Assembly (NCBI GenBank): GCA_964371655.1 | Contig: CAYJOD010000099.1 | Span: forward strand, 1 to 23,474 | Direction: 5' to 3' | DNA from: CAZGSN01 sp964371655 | Lineage (GTDB): Bacteria; Desulfobacterota; Binatia; HRBIN30 | Length of the DNA stretch: 23,474 bases | Shown: one piece after another, positions 1 to 7,772 of the stretch | Numbering within the stretch: position 1 is the stretch's first letter | Layout of the letters: the number at the start of each line of letters is the position of its first letter | Made by a program: the position numbers and the translations under genes | The notes under the pieces: generated by a model | Database searches by the model: none | What the model was told of the DNA's origin: nothing | Seen by the model: only the letters and a program-made list of their open reading frames with translations

Positions 1-166
1 CCCTCTCCCGCATTACTTGCGGGAGAGGGTTAGGGTGAGGGAACCGAGGCGGCGGCGGGGATGGGCCCGCACTCCGGAGCCCTGCGGCGGACGTGTGGCG
101 GAGCTCCACGTCAGGAAGTGGATCCCTCACCCCCACCCTCTCCCGCAGTAATGCGGGAGAGGGCGG
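1..166. repeat. Composite REP/BIME-like repeat, copy A (cut by window edge)
   Basis: Two palindromic REP-like units face each other: 1-41, with arms ccctctcccgc and gcgggagaggg followed by ttagggtgaggg, and about 124-166, the same motif in inverse orientation. The pair recurs at 12549-12705 and, interrupted, at 14318-15215. All three copies share the downstream text 'ttccaaa' and 'gggttg'. Positions 167-256 hold no gene. Confidence 0.8.
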
Positions 167-256
167 GATTCCAAACACCTGCGTGGGTTGCGGGCGTCAG
201 CTCGCACTAGGTCCTCGGTGTCCTCTGTGGTGAAGTCCGCGACGGAATTCGCGCCG

Positions 257-1255
257 TCAGCCGTTGAGCTCACGGTACCAGGCGATCGACCTCTTGATCC
301 CTTGCGCGAGCTCCACCTTCGTAGAGAACCCGAGAATCGCCTTCGCCTTCGCGCTGGTGAAGAAGAGGTCGCAGTGGGCGACGTCGATGCGGTAGGCGGT
401 CAAGGGCGGCGCCAATTGTGATCGAAGCAGTCTGGCGCACGCTTCCATGATTTCCGCGATTGTCTTTGCAAGCGGGTAGGGGATGGAGACCCATGGCGGT
501 TTCACCCCGAGCTCGTGGGCGATGGTCTCGGCGACCTCTCGCCAAGTCCTCGGGGTCTCGTCTGCGATGTTGAAGACCTCCCCGCGCGCTCGTGGACTTT
601 CAGCGGCGAGGATCATCCCGTCACAAAGATCGTCGACGTAGACCACGCTCATTCTCTGGCGGCCGCCGCCGATATACCCGAAGAAGCCCTTCTCGACCGC
701 CTCGATCACCTTGCGAAAGTTGATCGGATCACCCGGCCCGTAGGGCATGATCGCCGGCCGGATGATCACGGTCTCGATGCGGCCCGCGGCACCGGCTGCA
801 GTCACCGCGTCCTCGGCGAGCCGCTTGGTGAGCGCATAGGCATAACGCACCGCGTCCCGCGGCGCCGTTTCGTCGGCTCCGAAGTAGGGCCTGTACCTGT
901 GGACAGCGAGACTACTGGTGTGAACGAATCTCTTCACCCCGGCACCGGCCGCCGCTTCGAGTACGTTCCGTGTGCCGATATGGTTTACCCGATCATGCAG
1001 CGCGAACGGCCCCCAGTCGCTGGCGATGGCGGCGAGGTGGAAGACGCAATCCGCTCCTTTGATTGCCGCAACGATGGTGTCCGGCCTGGTGATGTCGCCG
1101 CGAATGATCGTGGCGCCGGTTGCGGCGATGGAATCGACGGCAGTGCCTTCGAGAACGAAGGCCTTGACGTTCCAACCTGCCGCACAGAGCCGCCGCGTCA
1201 GCGCCGACCCGATGAAGCCGTTGGCCCCGGTTACGAATGCCGTCTTCGCCATCAT
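257..1255 (-). CDS. NAD(P)-dependent epimerase/dehydratase (extended SDR)
   Basis: A 332-residue cytoplasmic oxidoreductase of the extended short-chain dehydrogenase family. Visible motifs are the Rossmann nucleotide loop TGANGFIG (residues 9-16), a Thr-Ser-Ser stretch at 113-115 and the catalytic YxxxK (Tyr140, Lys144). The C-terminal half has the usual substrate-domain look (RPAIMPYGPGD, then YVDDL). Families like this act on nucleotide sugars or 3-beta-hydroxysteroid-type alcohols; the substrate cannot be read here. The reading frame is open much further upstream, but the start is placed at ATG 1255 because it overlaps the stop of the preceding CPBP gene in the arrangement ATGATG (4-bp overlap). 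A second ATG at 1252 would cost one residue. The overlap implies translational coupling to the membrane protein. Confidence 0.9.
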   Translation of the reverse strand: MMAKTAFVTGANGFIGSALTRRLCAAGWNVKAFVLEGTAVDSIAATGATIIRGDITRPDTIVAAIKGADCVFHLAAIASDWGPFALHDRVNHIGTRNVLEAAAGAGVKRFVHTSSLAVHRYRPYFGADETAPRDAVRYAYALTKRLAEDAVTAAGAAGRIETVIIRPAIMPYGPGDPINFRKVIEAVEKGFFGYIGGGRQRMSVVYVDDLCDGMILAAESPRARGEVFNIADETPRTWREVAETIAHELGVKPPWVSIPYPLAKTIAEIMEACARLLRSQLAPPLTAYRIDVAHCDLFFTSAKAKAILGFSTKVELAQGIKRSIAWYRELNG

Positions 1256-1962
1256 CTCGCCTGTGCCGCGACCAGGTTCAGGTAACAAAAGAAATCGGTC
1301 ATGGCCCCGATATACCAGTGCAGGAGAATTCCCCAGACGATGGACCTCGTCCGCCACGCCAGGATTCCCATCATCCAACCTCCAAAAATCGCGGAGAAGG
1401 TTTCGCCGAACGGTTTTCTGACGTGGATGAGCGTGCTCACAATCGTCTGGATGAGAATGGCGTGAACCGCTCCCACCCGCGGCTCCATCCCAAGCTGCAT
1501 GAAGCCCCTGAAATGGAATTCCCAGGCGATGTAGTAGACCAGGTATGTCGCCTCCCACAGGAAGGGGTTCATCCAGTCTGCGCCGTAGGTCTGTCTGAGC
1601 AGCGGGTACTCGGCGATGAGCGCCGGGTCTTTGGCACCCATGTAGAGAAACGGTGTCATCACCGCGCCGACGATGAGCAGATACTTGAGCCCGAATCTCC
1701 AGTCCCCCAGGGTCGCGCCGTATTCTCTCGCGTTTTCATCAAGAACCATCCTGATGATCATGACCGGGATGATGAGCATGAGGAGGACGTCCGCACCGAA
1801 CTGCAGCGCATGCGCCGTCCATAGATCGACCTTGAGCGTCGACAGAAAGAACGTGTAGTAGCCTTGGTACCAAGCGATGGTGAGAAGGACGGCGGAGCTC
1901 GTCAGGATGACGACAGACCGTCTTTCCGTTCTGACTTCGGCCCAGAAATCCGCGAGGGTCAT
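1252..1962 (-). CDS. CPBP-family intramembrane metalloprotease-like protein
   Basis: A 236-residue polytopic membrane protein with hydrophobic segments near residues 17-40, 53-73, 92-110, 138-147, 165-180 and 205-222. The three CPBP (Rce1/Abi) motifs are visible: WEFHFR at 147-152, a conserved His at 180 followed by KPFGE, and HWYIGAMTD at 215-223. In the canonical EExxxR motif the first Glu is Trp here. A WEF-type variant occurs in some CPBP proteins, so this is not clearly inactivating, but protease activity should not be assumed. The gene overlaps the downstream epimerase by 4 bp. No strong Shine-Dalgarno precedes ATG 1962. Some family members act in prenyl-protein processing, bacteriocin immunity or membrane stress; no role can be assigned here. 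Confidence 0.85.
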   Translation of the reverse strand: MTLADFWAEVRTERRSVVILTSSAVLLTIAWYQGYYTFFLSTLKVDLWTAHALQFGADVLLMLIIPVMIIRMVLDENAREYGATLGDWRFGLKYLLIVGAVMTPFLYMGAKDPALIAEYPLLRQTYGADWMNPFLWEATYLVYYIAWEFHFRGFMQLGMEPRVGAVHAILIQTIVSTLIHVRKPFGETFSAIFGGWMMGILAWRTRSIVWGILLHWYIGAMTDFFCYLNLVAAQAR

Positions 1963-2147
1963 TGTGGGTAGCTCACTGCCACGGCTCTAGCCGCGCCTGA
2001 GACCGTGAACGCCGGCGAGCGCCCTGCCGCAAAGGACACATCCTGCCAATACCAACGAGAAGGTGATTCGCCGGGGCGCACGCATGAAGGCGGTATGTCT
2101 AATGTCAGGCCGCCAATGTCAATGCGCGCGGGGAGTGGGTTCTGATT

Positions 2148-2238
2148 GTCATTCCGAGCCATCGCACTTCCGCGGCGAGGGACCTTCTGCAGCAGCGTCA
2201 GGGCAGGCGCTGTCCGATCCTCGCTCCGCTCGGGATGA
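2148..2238. repeat. Dispersed palindromic repeat, 'gtcattccgagc...gctcgggatga' family, copy 1
   Basis: Arms tcattccgagc and gctcgggatga enclose a GC-rich centre. The left arm is nearly identical (one mismatch over about 34 bp) to the copy at 11575-11663; a partial right arm lies near 5822-5851. It sits in the 499-bp gap 1963-2461, which otherwise holds only the leader of the Cys-rich gene. A minus-strand frame through this gap encodes repeat sequence and is not accepted as a gene. Confidence 0.75.
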
Positions 2239-2449
2239 TATCGGGCGAAAACATCAAACCCACCACCACCGCACAAGTGGGATTCTTTTGGGTGGCAGTC
2301 GCGAGTAGAATCCGGCCACAATGTTTCCTCACGTGAGCCATGTCCACCACGGCGCCCGCGCGCCTCCGACCCGCTGCCGTCAGGGCCAGTCGTGGGGGCA
2401 GGATTGAGGATTTCCGCGGAGGCGGTTCGCGGACACAATCTCCACGATG

Positions 2450-2456
2450 AAGGAGG
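2450..2456 (+). promoter_or_regulatory. Shine-Dalgarno that fixes the start of the Cys-rich secreted protein
   Basis: AAGGAGG ends 5 nt before ATG 2462. An in-frame ATG at 2447 lies upstream of this site, so 2462 is the better start. It gives a signal peptide beginning MKRLKF. Confidence 0.75.
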
Positions 2457-2461
2457 CTTTG

Positions 2462-3952
2462 ATGAAACGTCTGAAGTTCCCCCTACTCGCCGCCGGAGGA
2501 TGGGCGCTGGCGATTCTGCTGTACGCGCCTGCTGCCTTCGGCGATGACCCTTGTGCAGGGCTCACTGGTGCCCCCAAGGGTCTGTGTAACGCATACTGCA
2601 AAGCTCAGGTCTGTCTGGCAGGACACGAGGGCGATTCGTGTGAACGCCTGCGCATGCTCTGGCAGCGCCAGACCGGGCAGGCGGTCTTCCCCTGCGATCC
2701 GGTGTGCTGTGAATGCCCCGGCGGCGCCGACAGCTGTACGACGGCGCGACGCTGCGTGGCGGCGCAGTGCGCGATTATCGACCGATGCATCAACGGCCAG
2801 TGTCCGCCGCCGGTGTGCTGCGAGTGCCCCAATGGTGGGTGCGGCGAAACCACGAAGCGCAATTGCCGCAGGCATGGCTGCGCTCCGGAACCGGGTGCCA
2901 TCTGCACCAGCGCTGGCCGCTGTGAACGGTGCCCGTGCGGCGAACCATGCAAGGATGACGATGGTCGGTCCGGCAAATGCCAGCCCGAACCCGGATCAAA
3001 CGAGTGTGAGTGCGTGGTGCCGCCGGAGTGTCCGTGTGGCACGAACTGTACGGATGCCGCCGGCAACGTCGGTCAGTGTCGACCGATCGGACCCACAGCC
3101 GACGACTGCCAATGTGTGATCCCGCCACCGCCACCCGAGTGTCCGTGCGGCGCGAACTGTATCGACACCGCGGGCAAGGCCGGTCTATGCCAGCCCAGCA
3201 CAGCCGGCACCAACGTCTGCACCTGTATGCCGCCGCCGCCGCCACCCGAGTGTCCATGCGGTGCAACCTGCACCGACACGGCGGGCAACGCCGGCGTGTG
3301 CCAGTCCAGCACAACCGACCCGAACCTCTGCACCTGTGTGCCGCCGCCGCCACCGCAGTGCCCGTGCGGTGCGACGTGCACTGACGCCGCGGGCAACGTC
3401 GGACGCTGCGACCCTGACGCGTTGGGCATCTGTAGCTGCGTCGTCCCGCCGCCGCAGTGCCCGTGCGGCACATCGTGCACCGTGGCCGGCGCCGTCGGCG
3501 TATGCCAGCCAACCGCAGCCAACCCGGCCTGTACCTGCGTGACCCCGCCGCCACCCGATTGCCCGTGCGGCGCGACGTGCACCGCGGCTGGCGCCGTCGG
3601 CCAATGCCAGCCTAGCGCAGCCAACCCGGATGTTTGTACTTGCGTCACCCCGCCGCCGCCCGAATGTCCGTGCGGCGCGACGTGCACCGATGCCAACGGC
3701 AACGCCGGTCAATGCGAGGTGACCCCAACCAATCCGAACGTTTGCACCTGCGTAGCTCCTCCACCACCGTCGTGCGGGCTGGACCCGGCCACCAATACCT
3801 GCGGCGGCAGCTGTCCCGCAGGCACCACCTGTCACAGCTGCACGCCACCGTGTACCGCACCCTGCCAGTGCCTCACGGGCCGTTGCTCCTCGACCGGTAC
3901 AAACTGTTTGGCCGATGCTGACTGCCCAGTCGGAGACACCTGCGTCTTCTGA
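2462..3952 (+). CDS. Secreted Cys-rich protein with eight CPCG modules and Pro-rich linkers
   Basis: A 496-residue exported protein. Residues 1-27 form a signal peptide (basic start, hydrophobic core, cleavage near AFG/DDP). A short N-terminal region (DPCAGL through GLCNAYC) follows; I recall similar text at the start of extracellular proteins in deltaproteobacterium-like lineages, which is memory rather than a search. After a Cys-rich stretch come eight tandem modules of about 33-37 residues (residues 157-436). Each has the pattern CPCGxxC, then C, then CxC (six Cys), and successive modules are joined by runs of two to six prolines. The C-terminal domain (437-496) is again Cys-rich and ends CPVGDTCVF. 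Six Cys per module suggests disulfide-knotted beads on stiff polyproline rods, for surface display or binding. Function is unknown. It converges on the InlB-repeat protein downstream. Confidence 0.85.
   Translation: MKRLKFPLLAAGGWALAILLYAPAAFGDDPCAGLTGAPKGLCNAYCKAQVCLAGHEGDSCERLRMLWQRQTGQAVFPCDPVCCECPGGADSCTTARRCVAAQCAIIDRCINGQCPPPVCCECPNGGCGETTKRNCRRHGCAPEPGAICTSAGRCERCPCGEPCKDDDGRSGKCQPEPGSNECECVVPPECPCGTNCTDAAGNVGQCRPIGPTADDCQCVIPPPPPECPCGANCIDTAGKAGLCQPSTAGTNVCTCMPPPPPPECPCGATCTDTAGNAGVCQSSTTDPNLCTCVPPPPPQCPCGATCTDAAGNVGRCDPDALGICSCVVPPPQCPCGTSCTVAGAVGVCQPTAANPACTCVTPPPPDCPCGATCTAAGAVGQCQPSAANPDVCTCVTPPPPECPCGATCTDANGNAGQCEVTPTNPNVCTCVAPPPPSCGLDPATNTCGGSCPAGTTCHSCTPPCTAPCQCLTGRCSSTGTNCLADADCPVGDTCVF
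2930..3769 (+). repeat. In-frame tandem repeat, eight Cys-rich modules
   Basis: About 105-bp units code for the CPCG...CxC modules. Modules 3, 4 and 8 are the most alike; modules 6 and 7 share a variant (TVAGAVG/TAAGAVG) that looks like a more recent duplication, and module 5 is shortened. The unit count should vary by recombination between near-identical segments. Confidence 0.85.
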
Positions 3953-4004
3953 GAACCTCCTCCTGGAATGAAAACATCCTCCTGAAATTCCGCCACCGAA
4001 GCAG

Positions 4005-4040
4005 CGAAGGGGCACGGACATCCGTGCCCCTTCGTTTCTG
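4005..4040. terminator. Intrinsic terminator between convergent genes
   Basis: A perfect 14-bp inverted repeat (cgaaggggcacgga / tccgtgccccttcg) spans 4005-4034 with a tiny loop and is followed on the plus strand by tttctg. It lies between the stop of the Cys-rich gene (3952) and the end of the convergent minus-strand gene (4054). It can serve the plus strand well; the minus side lacks a clear T-tract. Confidence 0.8.
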
Positions 4041-4053
4041 CTGCGATGGGAAC

Positions 4054-5574
4054 CTATCTGAAGTTAGCCGTGACCGAGTAGTTCGTGTTCATGGTCAAGG
4101 TGCACGTGGTGGCCGTACCACTGCAAGCGCCGCCCCAACCAACCCAAGGCGAACCGGGATCAGGGGTCGCGGTAAGAGTCACCACCGTGCCAGCCGAGTA
4201 GCTTGAAGCCGAGGGCGAACTGGATACCGTACCCTTGCCGTTCTTGGAGATACTGATCTTGTAGGTCGTGGTCGACGTGCTTCCGCCACCACCACCACCA
4301 CCACCCGAGGACGCCTGGGCCGTGAACGTCGCACCGACATCGGTGTGCCCGTGGGCCGCGACCGAGCAGGTCGAAGCCGTGCCGGTGCAGCCGCCGGTCC
4401 AGCCGGAGAACACGCTGCCGCTGGCTGCCTTCGCCGTCAACGTTACGATCGTGCCGGCGTTGTACGGCGCGACACACTTGTTGCCGCAAGAGATGAATTT
4501 GTCGGAAGAGTCGACATTGCCACCGCCGGTACCGCTCTTGGTGACGGTGAGCGAGTCTTCCTGCACGTTGACCGCCACCATGTGGGTGCTGACGAGGAGA
4601 CCGACTTCATCGACGGCCGGCGCGGTGCAGGTGCCGTCGGCGCAAACCGCTATGTGGTTGATGGGATCGTAATCGCCGATGTACTCCCACGTCTCGATGC
4701 GACGCACGACAGAGCGCGTGGTGGGCTTCAGGTCGCGCCCGGAGCGCTTCTGCGAATGCTTGCCTTCGGGGGTTCCGGGGGGATCAGCCTGAACCAGGTC
4801 CCAGCTGGACTCGATCTGGGCCGGATCCATCGGCACCACCGCCGGATTGTCGGCGACGAGCTCATCGAGGTTCACCTCGCGCGGCAGCTCGGTGACGAAG
4901 ATGCGCAGCCACGAGGCGTCGCCGTACTGCGGGACCACGGCGGGTACCGGCGGCGGGGCGGGTAGTGGCGGCGGGACCACCATGACGACCTGGGGAGGGA
5001 GGCCCGGCTGCGCAGGTGGCTGGACGTAGTAGGACGGATTGGGGACCGCGGTCGGGGGATCGACCGGCATGAGCGTACCGGGATTGGCCGGATCCTCGCA
5101 AAGCCAGCGCGCCGTCATCTTGGTGATGCTGCCAGCCCCTACCCGGGCGGTACCGAAGTGCTCGCAGCCCGAGTCCTGATACGTCGCAGGATTCCACTGG
5201 TAGCACTGACCCGGGAACCACGGGACGGTGTGGGGCAGGGTTCGCTCGGCGAAGGACAGCGTATTGGGGATGAGCGGGCTCTCCCAGCGCACGGCGGCGC
5301 CGCCGGTGTAGAGGTACGAGCTCGGTGCGCCATAGCGCTCCGCGGTGAATGAAGCCGAGGCTGGCAGGACTGTGGTCTGGCCGTCGAGATCGATCTCGAA
5401 GCCATGGCAGATCTTGCCGGTGTCGTTCGAGATGTCGAAGTTGCCCACCGATCCATAGATGATGGCCGACTGGGCTGCGGCAAGGCTCGGCGCTGCCAAC
5501 AAGCCGAAAGCGAGGGCGGCTAGAGTGCCGCGGTTGCGCGCCGATCGGCGCGGGGTTGCTGATGTCATGTCCAT
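4054..5574 (-). CDS. Secreted protein with two InlB-type (Flg_new-like) repeat domains
   Basis: A 506-residue exported protein. A signal peptide (basic RRSARNR, then a hydrophobic stretch, cleavage near AAAQS) is followed by an unrecognised N-terminal domain (about residues 35-170), a Pro-rich linker (about 185-225), a second unrecognised domain, and two C-terminal beta domains of the InlB B-repeat style. Each domain reads GxG...GTxVTLTA...FSGWxGxCxGTxxxC...VxAxF. They are separated by a nine-Gly linker. Such repeats are common in bacterial cell-surface proteins. The start is ATG 5574, preceded by AAAGGAG only 3 nt away; ATG 5568 has a 9-nt spacing and is equally possible. The longer open frame upstream to 5715 runs through the ribosome-binding region and is not used. 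With its convergent Cys-rich neighbour it suggests a small surface-protein locus. Confidence 0.85.
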   Translation of the reverse strand: MDMTSATPRRSARNRGTLAALAFGLLAAPSLAAAQSAIIYGSVGNFDISNDTGKICHGFEIDLDGQTTVLPASASFTAERYGAPSSYLYTGGAAVRWESPLIPNTLSFAERTLPHTVPWFPGQCYQWNPATYQDSGCEHFGTARVGAGSITKMTARWLCEDPANPGTLMPVDPPTAVPNPSYYVQPPAQPGLPPQVVMVVPPPLPAPPPVPAVVPQYGDASWLRIFVTELPREVNLDELVADNPAVVPMDPAQIESSWDLVQADPPGTPEGKHSQKRSGRDLKPTTRSVVRRIETWEYIGDYDPINHIAVCADGTCTAPAVDEVGLLVSTHMVAVNVQEDSLTVTKSGTGGGNVDSSDKFISCGNKCVAPYNAGTIVTLTAKAASGSVFSGWTGGCTGTASTCSVAAHGHTDVGATFTAQASSGGGGGGGGSTSTTTYKISISKNGKGTVSSSPSASSYSAGTVVTLTATPDPGSPWVGWGGACSGTATTCTLTMNTNYSVTANFR

Positions 5575-5882
5575 TTTCTCCTTTCCGAGGTCTCCGAAAT
5601 ATATTTTTTGAATCTCCAACCGTCGCTTGATTCGAGAGTTCGACAGAAGGACATCCCAAGAGCCGTGCCAACAGAAGCTCAGCCCAGCGCTTGACGATCG
5701 AAGGCCGCCCTCCACCTCGAAGGCGTCTTGTGGGGGATGTCCCTCAAGCCGAATGCGTGGGATGACCCACGGCGAACTGCGAAATCACCGTACGGGCGGA
5801 GGGCCGCAACCAAACGCTGTCAGAACCTCGCTCGCGCTCGGGATGACATTGGGGCTGTGGTGAAATCTTCGCGGGAATTTGA

Positions 5883-5938
5883 GTGCCGTATCTGGAAACT
5901 TGGAGGCTCTTCACGGTTCCACATTCCAGACACGGCAC
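5883..5938. repeat. 56-bp palindrome
   Basis: Arms gtgccgtatctggaa (5883-5897) and ttccagacacggcac (5924-5938) pair with one mismatch. It lies in the gene-free stretch 5575-6535, which is filled by at least four separate inverted-repeat units and shows no credible ORF. Confidence 0.65.
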
Positions 5939-5988
5939 CGACCGCACTCGCTACGAGCGCGGCCTGACGCATAAGCCCGAAGAGCTCG

Positions 5989-6150
5989 ATTGGAACCACC
6001 GATCACACGGATGGGCACGGATAGGAAGGAGGAAGAGCTCGGCCCGGATCGGATGATTTCTTCCGCCCGCTTCCGTGTTGCGTTCCCGCTCCGAGTTGGC
6101 GTCGTTCTTTTCCCCTATCCGTGTTGATCCGTGTAATCCGTGGTTCCAAC
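5989..6150. repeat. Inverted pair of the 'ggttccaac...ccgtgtaatccgtg' repeat family
   Basis: Arms of about 37 bp at 5989-6025 (ttggaaccaccgatcacacg onward) and 6114-6150 are near-complementary. Single copies of the same text occur at 14280-14317 and 23434-23474, so this is a dispersed family with four arms in the window. Confidence 0.75.
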
Positions 6151-6170
6151 TCAGTCTTTCCGGTTGAGAA

Positions 6171-6273
6171 AGAAGACTCGCGCCAAGACGCGAAGACGCA
6201 AAGGTAAGGCGCTGCGCTTCGGCATCGTTCCGAAAGCAGCTTTGCGATCTTGGCGGCTTGGGGCGAGAAGACT
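6171..6273. repeat. Inverted repeat 'agaagactcgcgccaagacg...'
   Basis: The left arm 6171-6203 (agactcgcgccaagacgcga, gacgcaaag) and right arm 6240-6273 (ctttgcgatcttggcggctt, gcgagaagact) pair imperfectly. It is another palindromic intergenic unit adjoining the previous one. Confidence 0.55.
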
Positions 6274-6303
6274 CTTCGTCAACTCTGAGGTTCATCGGCC
6301 ACG

Positions 6304-6478
6304 GGGCTTTGCACATAAATTCGTCGTGGGCGCTTTGGAGTGCGGGAGCTTGCTCCCGCTTTTCTGTCACCCCCAACAGCTCACGGCGCCGAATCGGACA
6401 AAGCGGTGGCAAGCCACCGCACTCCACAATTTATCGCGTCCACAGATCGTCCCACGGCCGAATTTATGTGCAAAGCCC
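6304..6478. mobile_element. MITE-like 175-bp element with 20-bp perfect terminal inverted repeats
   Basis: Terminal repeats gggctttgcacataaattcg (6304-6323) and its exact complement (6459-6478) extend inward for about seven more bases with one indel. A second palindrome is nested inside (tggagtgcgggagcttgctc ... ccaccgcactcca). The flanks ggccacg (6297-6303) and ggccgcg (6479-6485) could be a 7-bp target duplication with one mismatch. No ORF is present, so it would have to be moved in trans. Confidence 0.6.
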
Positions 6479-6535
6479 GGCCGCGCCTCTTGTCGGCATC
6501 GGCGTCCTTAAGAAGTTCAATTGCTGTTTTCGGGC

Positions 6536-7315
6536 TCAGTGCATCAACTCGCCGGCGTTGACCAGGAGGCTCTGGCCGGTGATCATGCGGGCGCGGTCGG
6601 AGCAGAAGAACGCCACGGCCTCGGCGACGTCCTCGTCGGCGGGGATCTTCCCGAGCGGCATGTCGGCGGTGATCTCCCCCACGACCGCCTCTTCCGAAAC
6701 CCCGCGCTGGTCCGCCTGCCACTTTACGTACATCTGCACCGGCGGGCCCCACATCCAGGTTGGCACCACCATGTTGACGCGGATCTTGTCGGGGCCGAGC
6801 TCCTTGGCCATGTAGAACATGGAGGAGAGCAGCGCTCCCTTCGACGCCGCATAGGCGAGTTGCGGCATCTGCGGGATCCACATCGCCTGCGTGCCGATGA
6901 GGACCACCGCTCCGCCACCGCGCGCCTTCAAATGCGGAGTCGCGGCACGCACGATCTGCACCGTGCCAATCACGTTGGTATCGAAGGACTGGCGCCAGTC
7001 GTCCGGGGTGGTGCTGTCCACCGTACTCGATATTGTCTCGTAGGCCGCCACCTGCACCACCGCATCGACGCCGCCGAACCGATCCACCGCGGTGCGCATC
7101 AGGCGTTCGCATTGGACGGGGTCGTTGATGTCGGTTGCACAGTGGGTCACGCGTGTGCCCGACGGATCGAGCTCCGCCGCGGTCCTGATGAGCTTGCGCT
7201 CGGTGCGGGCGCCGAGCACGACGTTGGCGCCGTCGCGCAGGGCCACCGCGGCGATCTCACGCCCGAGCCCGGGACCCACACCGGAAACCACGACCGTCTT
7301 GTTTGCCAGCAGCAT
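6536..7315 (-). CDS. SDR-family oxidoreductase (classical type, variant active site)
   Basis: A 259-residue short-chain dehydrogenase. The cofactor loop is SGVGPGLG (residues 11-18) and the catalytic YxxxK is Tyr155/Lys159. Two canonical elements deviate: the residue 13 before the Tyr, normally Ser, is Thr142 (IGTQAM), and the NNAG motif is QVAA (88-91). A hydroxyl at position 142 is kept, so activity is plausible. ATG 7315 is preceded by AGAGGAG with about 9 nt spacing; the longer open frame upstream crosses repeats and is rejected. Similar SDRs often sit in lipid, steroid or aromatic catabolism. It lies downstream of the FAD oxidoreductase on the same strand but is separated by 457 bp containing a MITE-like insertion. 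Confidence 0.85.
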   Translation of the reverse strand: MLLANKTVVVSGVGPGLGREIAAVALRDGANVVLGARTERKLIRTAAELDPSGTRVTHCATDINDPVQCERLMRTAVDRFGGVDAVVQVAAYETISSTVDSTTPDDWRQSFDTNVIGTVQIVRAATPHLKARGGGAVVLIGTQAMWIPQMPQLAYAASKGALLSSMFYMAKELGPDKIRVNMVVPTWMWGPPVQMYVKWQADQRGVSEEAVVGEITADMPLGKIPADEDVAEAVAFFCSDRARMITGQSLLVNAGELMH

Positions 7316-7386
7316 GATGCGGTTCTCCTCTGGTGGGCGCGGCTTTACACGACAATTCGATTCGGCGCGAGCCTGCCCCTCGATAC

Positions 7387-7592
7387 CAGGGCCACGGCAA
7401 AGTCGCCGACGGAGCCTGCGCCACGGCCGGGGGCATGAGCCACGCGGGCGGGTCGCCCGCGCTCCCGGCGATAGTATTCCGCTCGGGGCGCTGGTTCGAG
7501 GCAATCGCTGGGAGCGCGGACGGCTCGTCCGCCACCCGGTGGAATGCGGCTTGATGCGGCTCCCCCTTCCGTCAGCGACTTTGCCGTGGCCC
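7387..7592. mobile_element. MITE-like 206-bp element with 25-bp terminal inverted repeats and 8-bp direct flanks
   Basis: Arms at 7389-7413 (starting gggccacggcaaagtcgc) and 7568-7592 are complementary with one mismatch. The direct repeat ctcgatac flanks the unit at 7379-7386 and 7593-7600 (11 bp if the overlapping cccc is counted), as expected for a target-site duplication. A second, imperfect inverted repeat lies inside (about 7448-7535). The whole gap 7316-7772 holds no credible gene; 7650-7685 contains a short gtcgactgt-type tandem. Confidence 0.65.
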
Positions 7593-7772
7593 CTCGATAC
7601 GGCCGCTGGAAAGATGCGGCCTACTCGGGGCGAACGGACAACACCCTTTAGTTCACAGTCGACTGTTGACTGTCGACTGTCGACAGCCTGGGGTGGGCGC
7701 GGGCGATTGGGTTGTGGGCCGGAGCCCGGGCTATGTCGCCGCCGTCGCGACGCTACCGTCTCCGAATCGGTC

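Noticed and set aside
1256..1558. N-terminal extension of the epimerase reading frame
   Set aside because: It overlaps the CPBP gene in another frame, lacks SDR sequence, and the Rossmann loop begins right after the ATGATG junction.
1959..2438. Minus-strand 159-codon frame upstream of the CPBP gene
   Set aside because: Much of it is translated dispersed repeat (2148-2238) and low-complexity Gly/Arg text, with no family resemblance. The 4-bp overlap with the CPBP start is probably chance.
2930..3769. Possible CRISPR array
   Set aside because: The periodicity is about 105 bp, in-frame and protein-coding, with no constant repeat plus unique spacer structure.
3073..4021. Long minus-strand frames across the Cys-rich gene
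   Set aside because: Periodic His/Gly- and Arg-rich translations are antisense images of the tandem modules.
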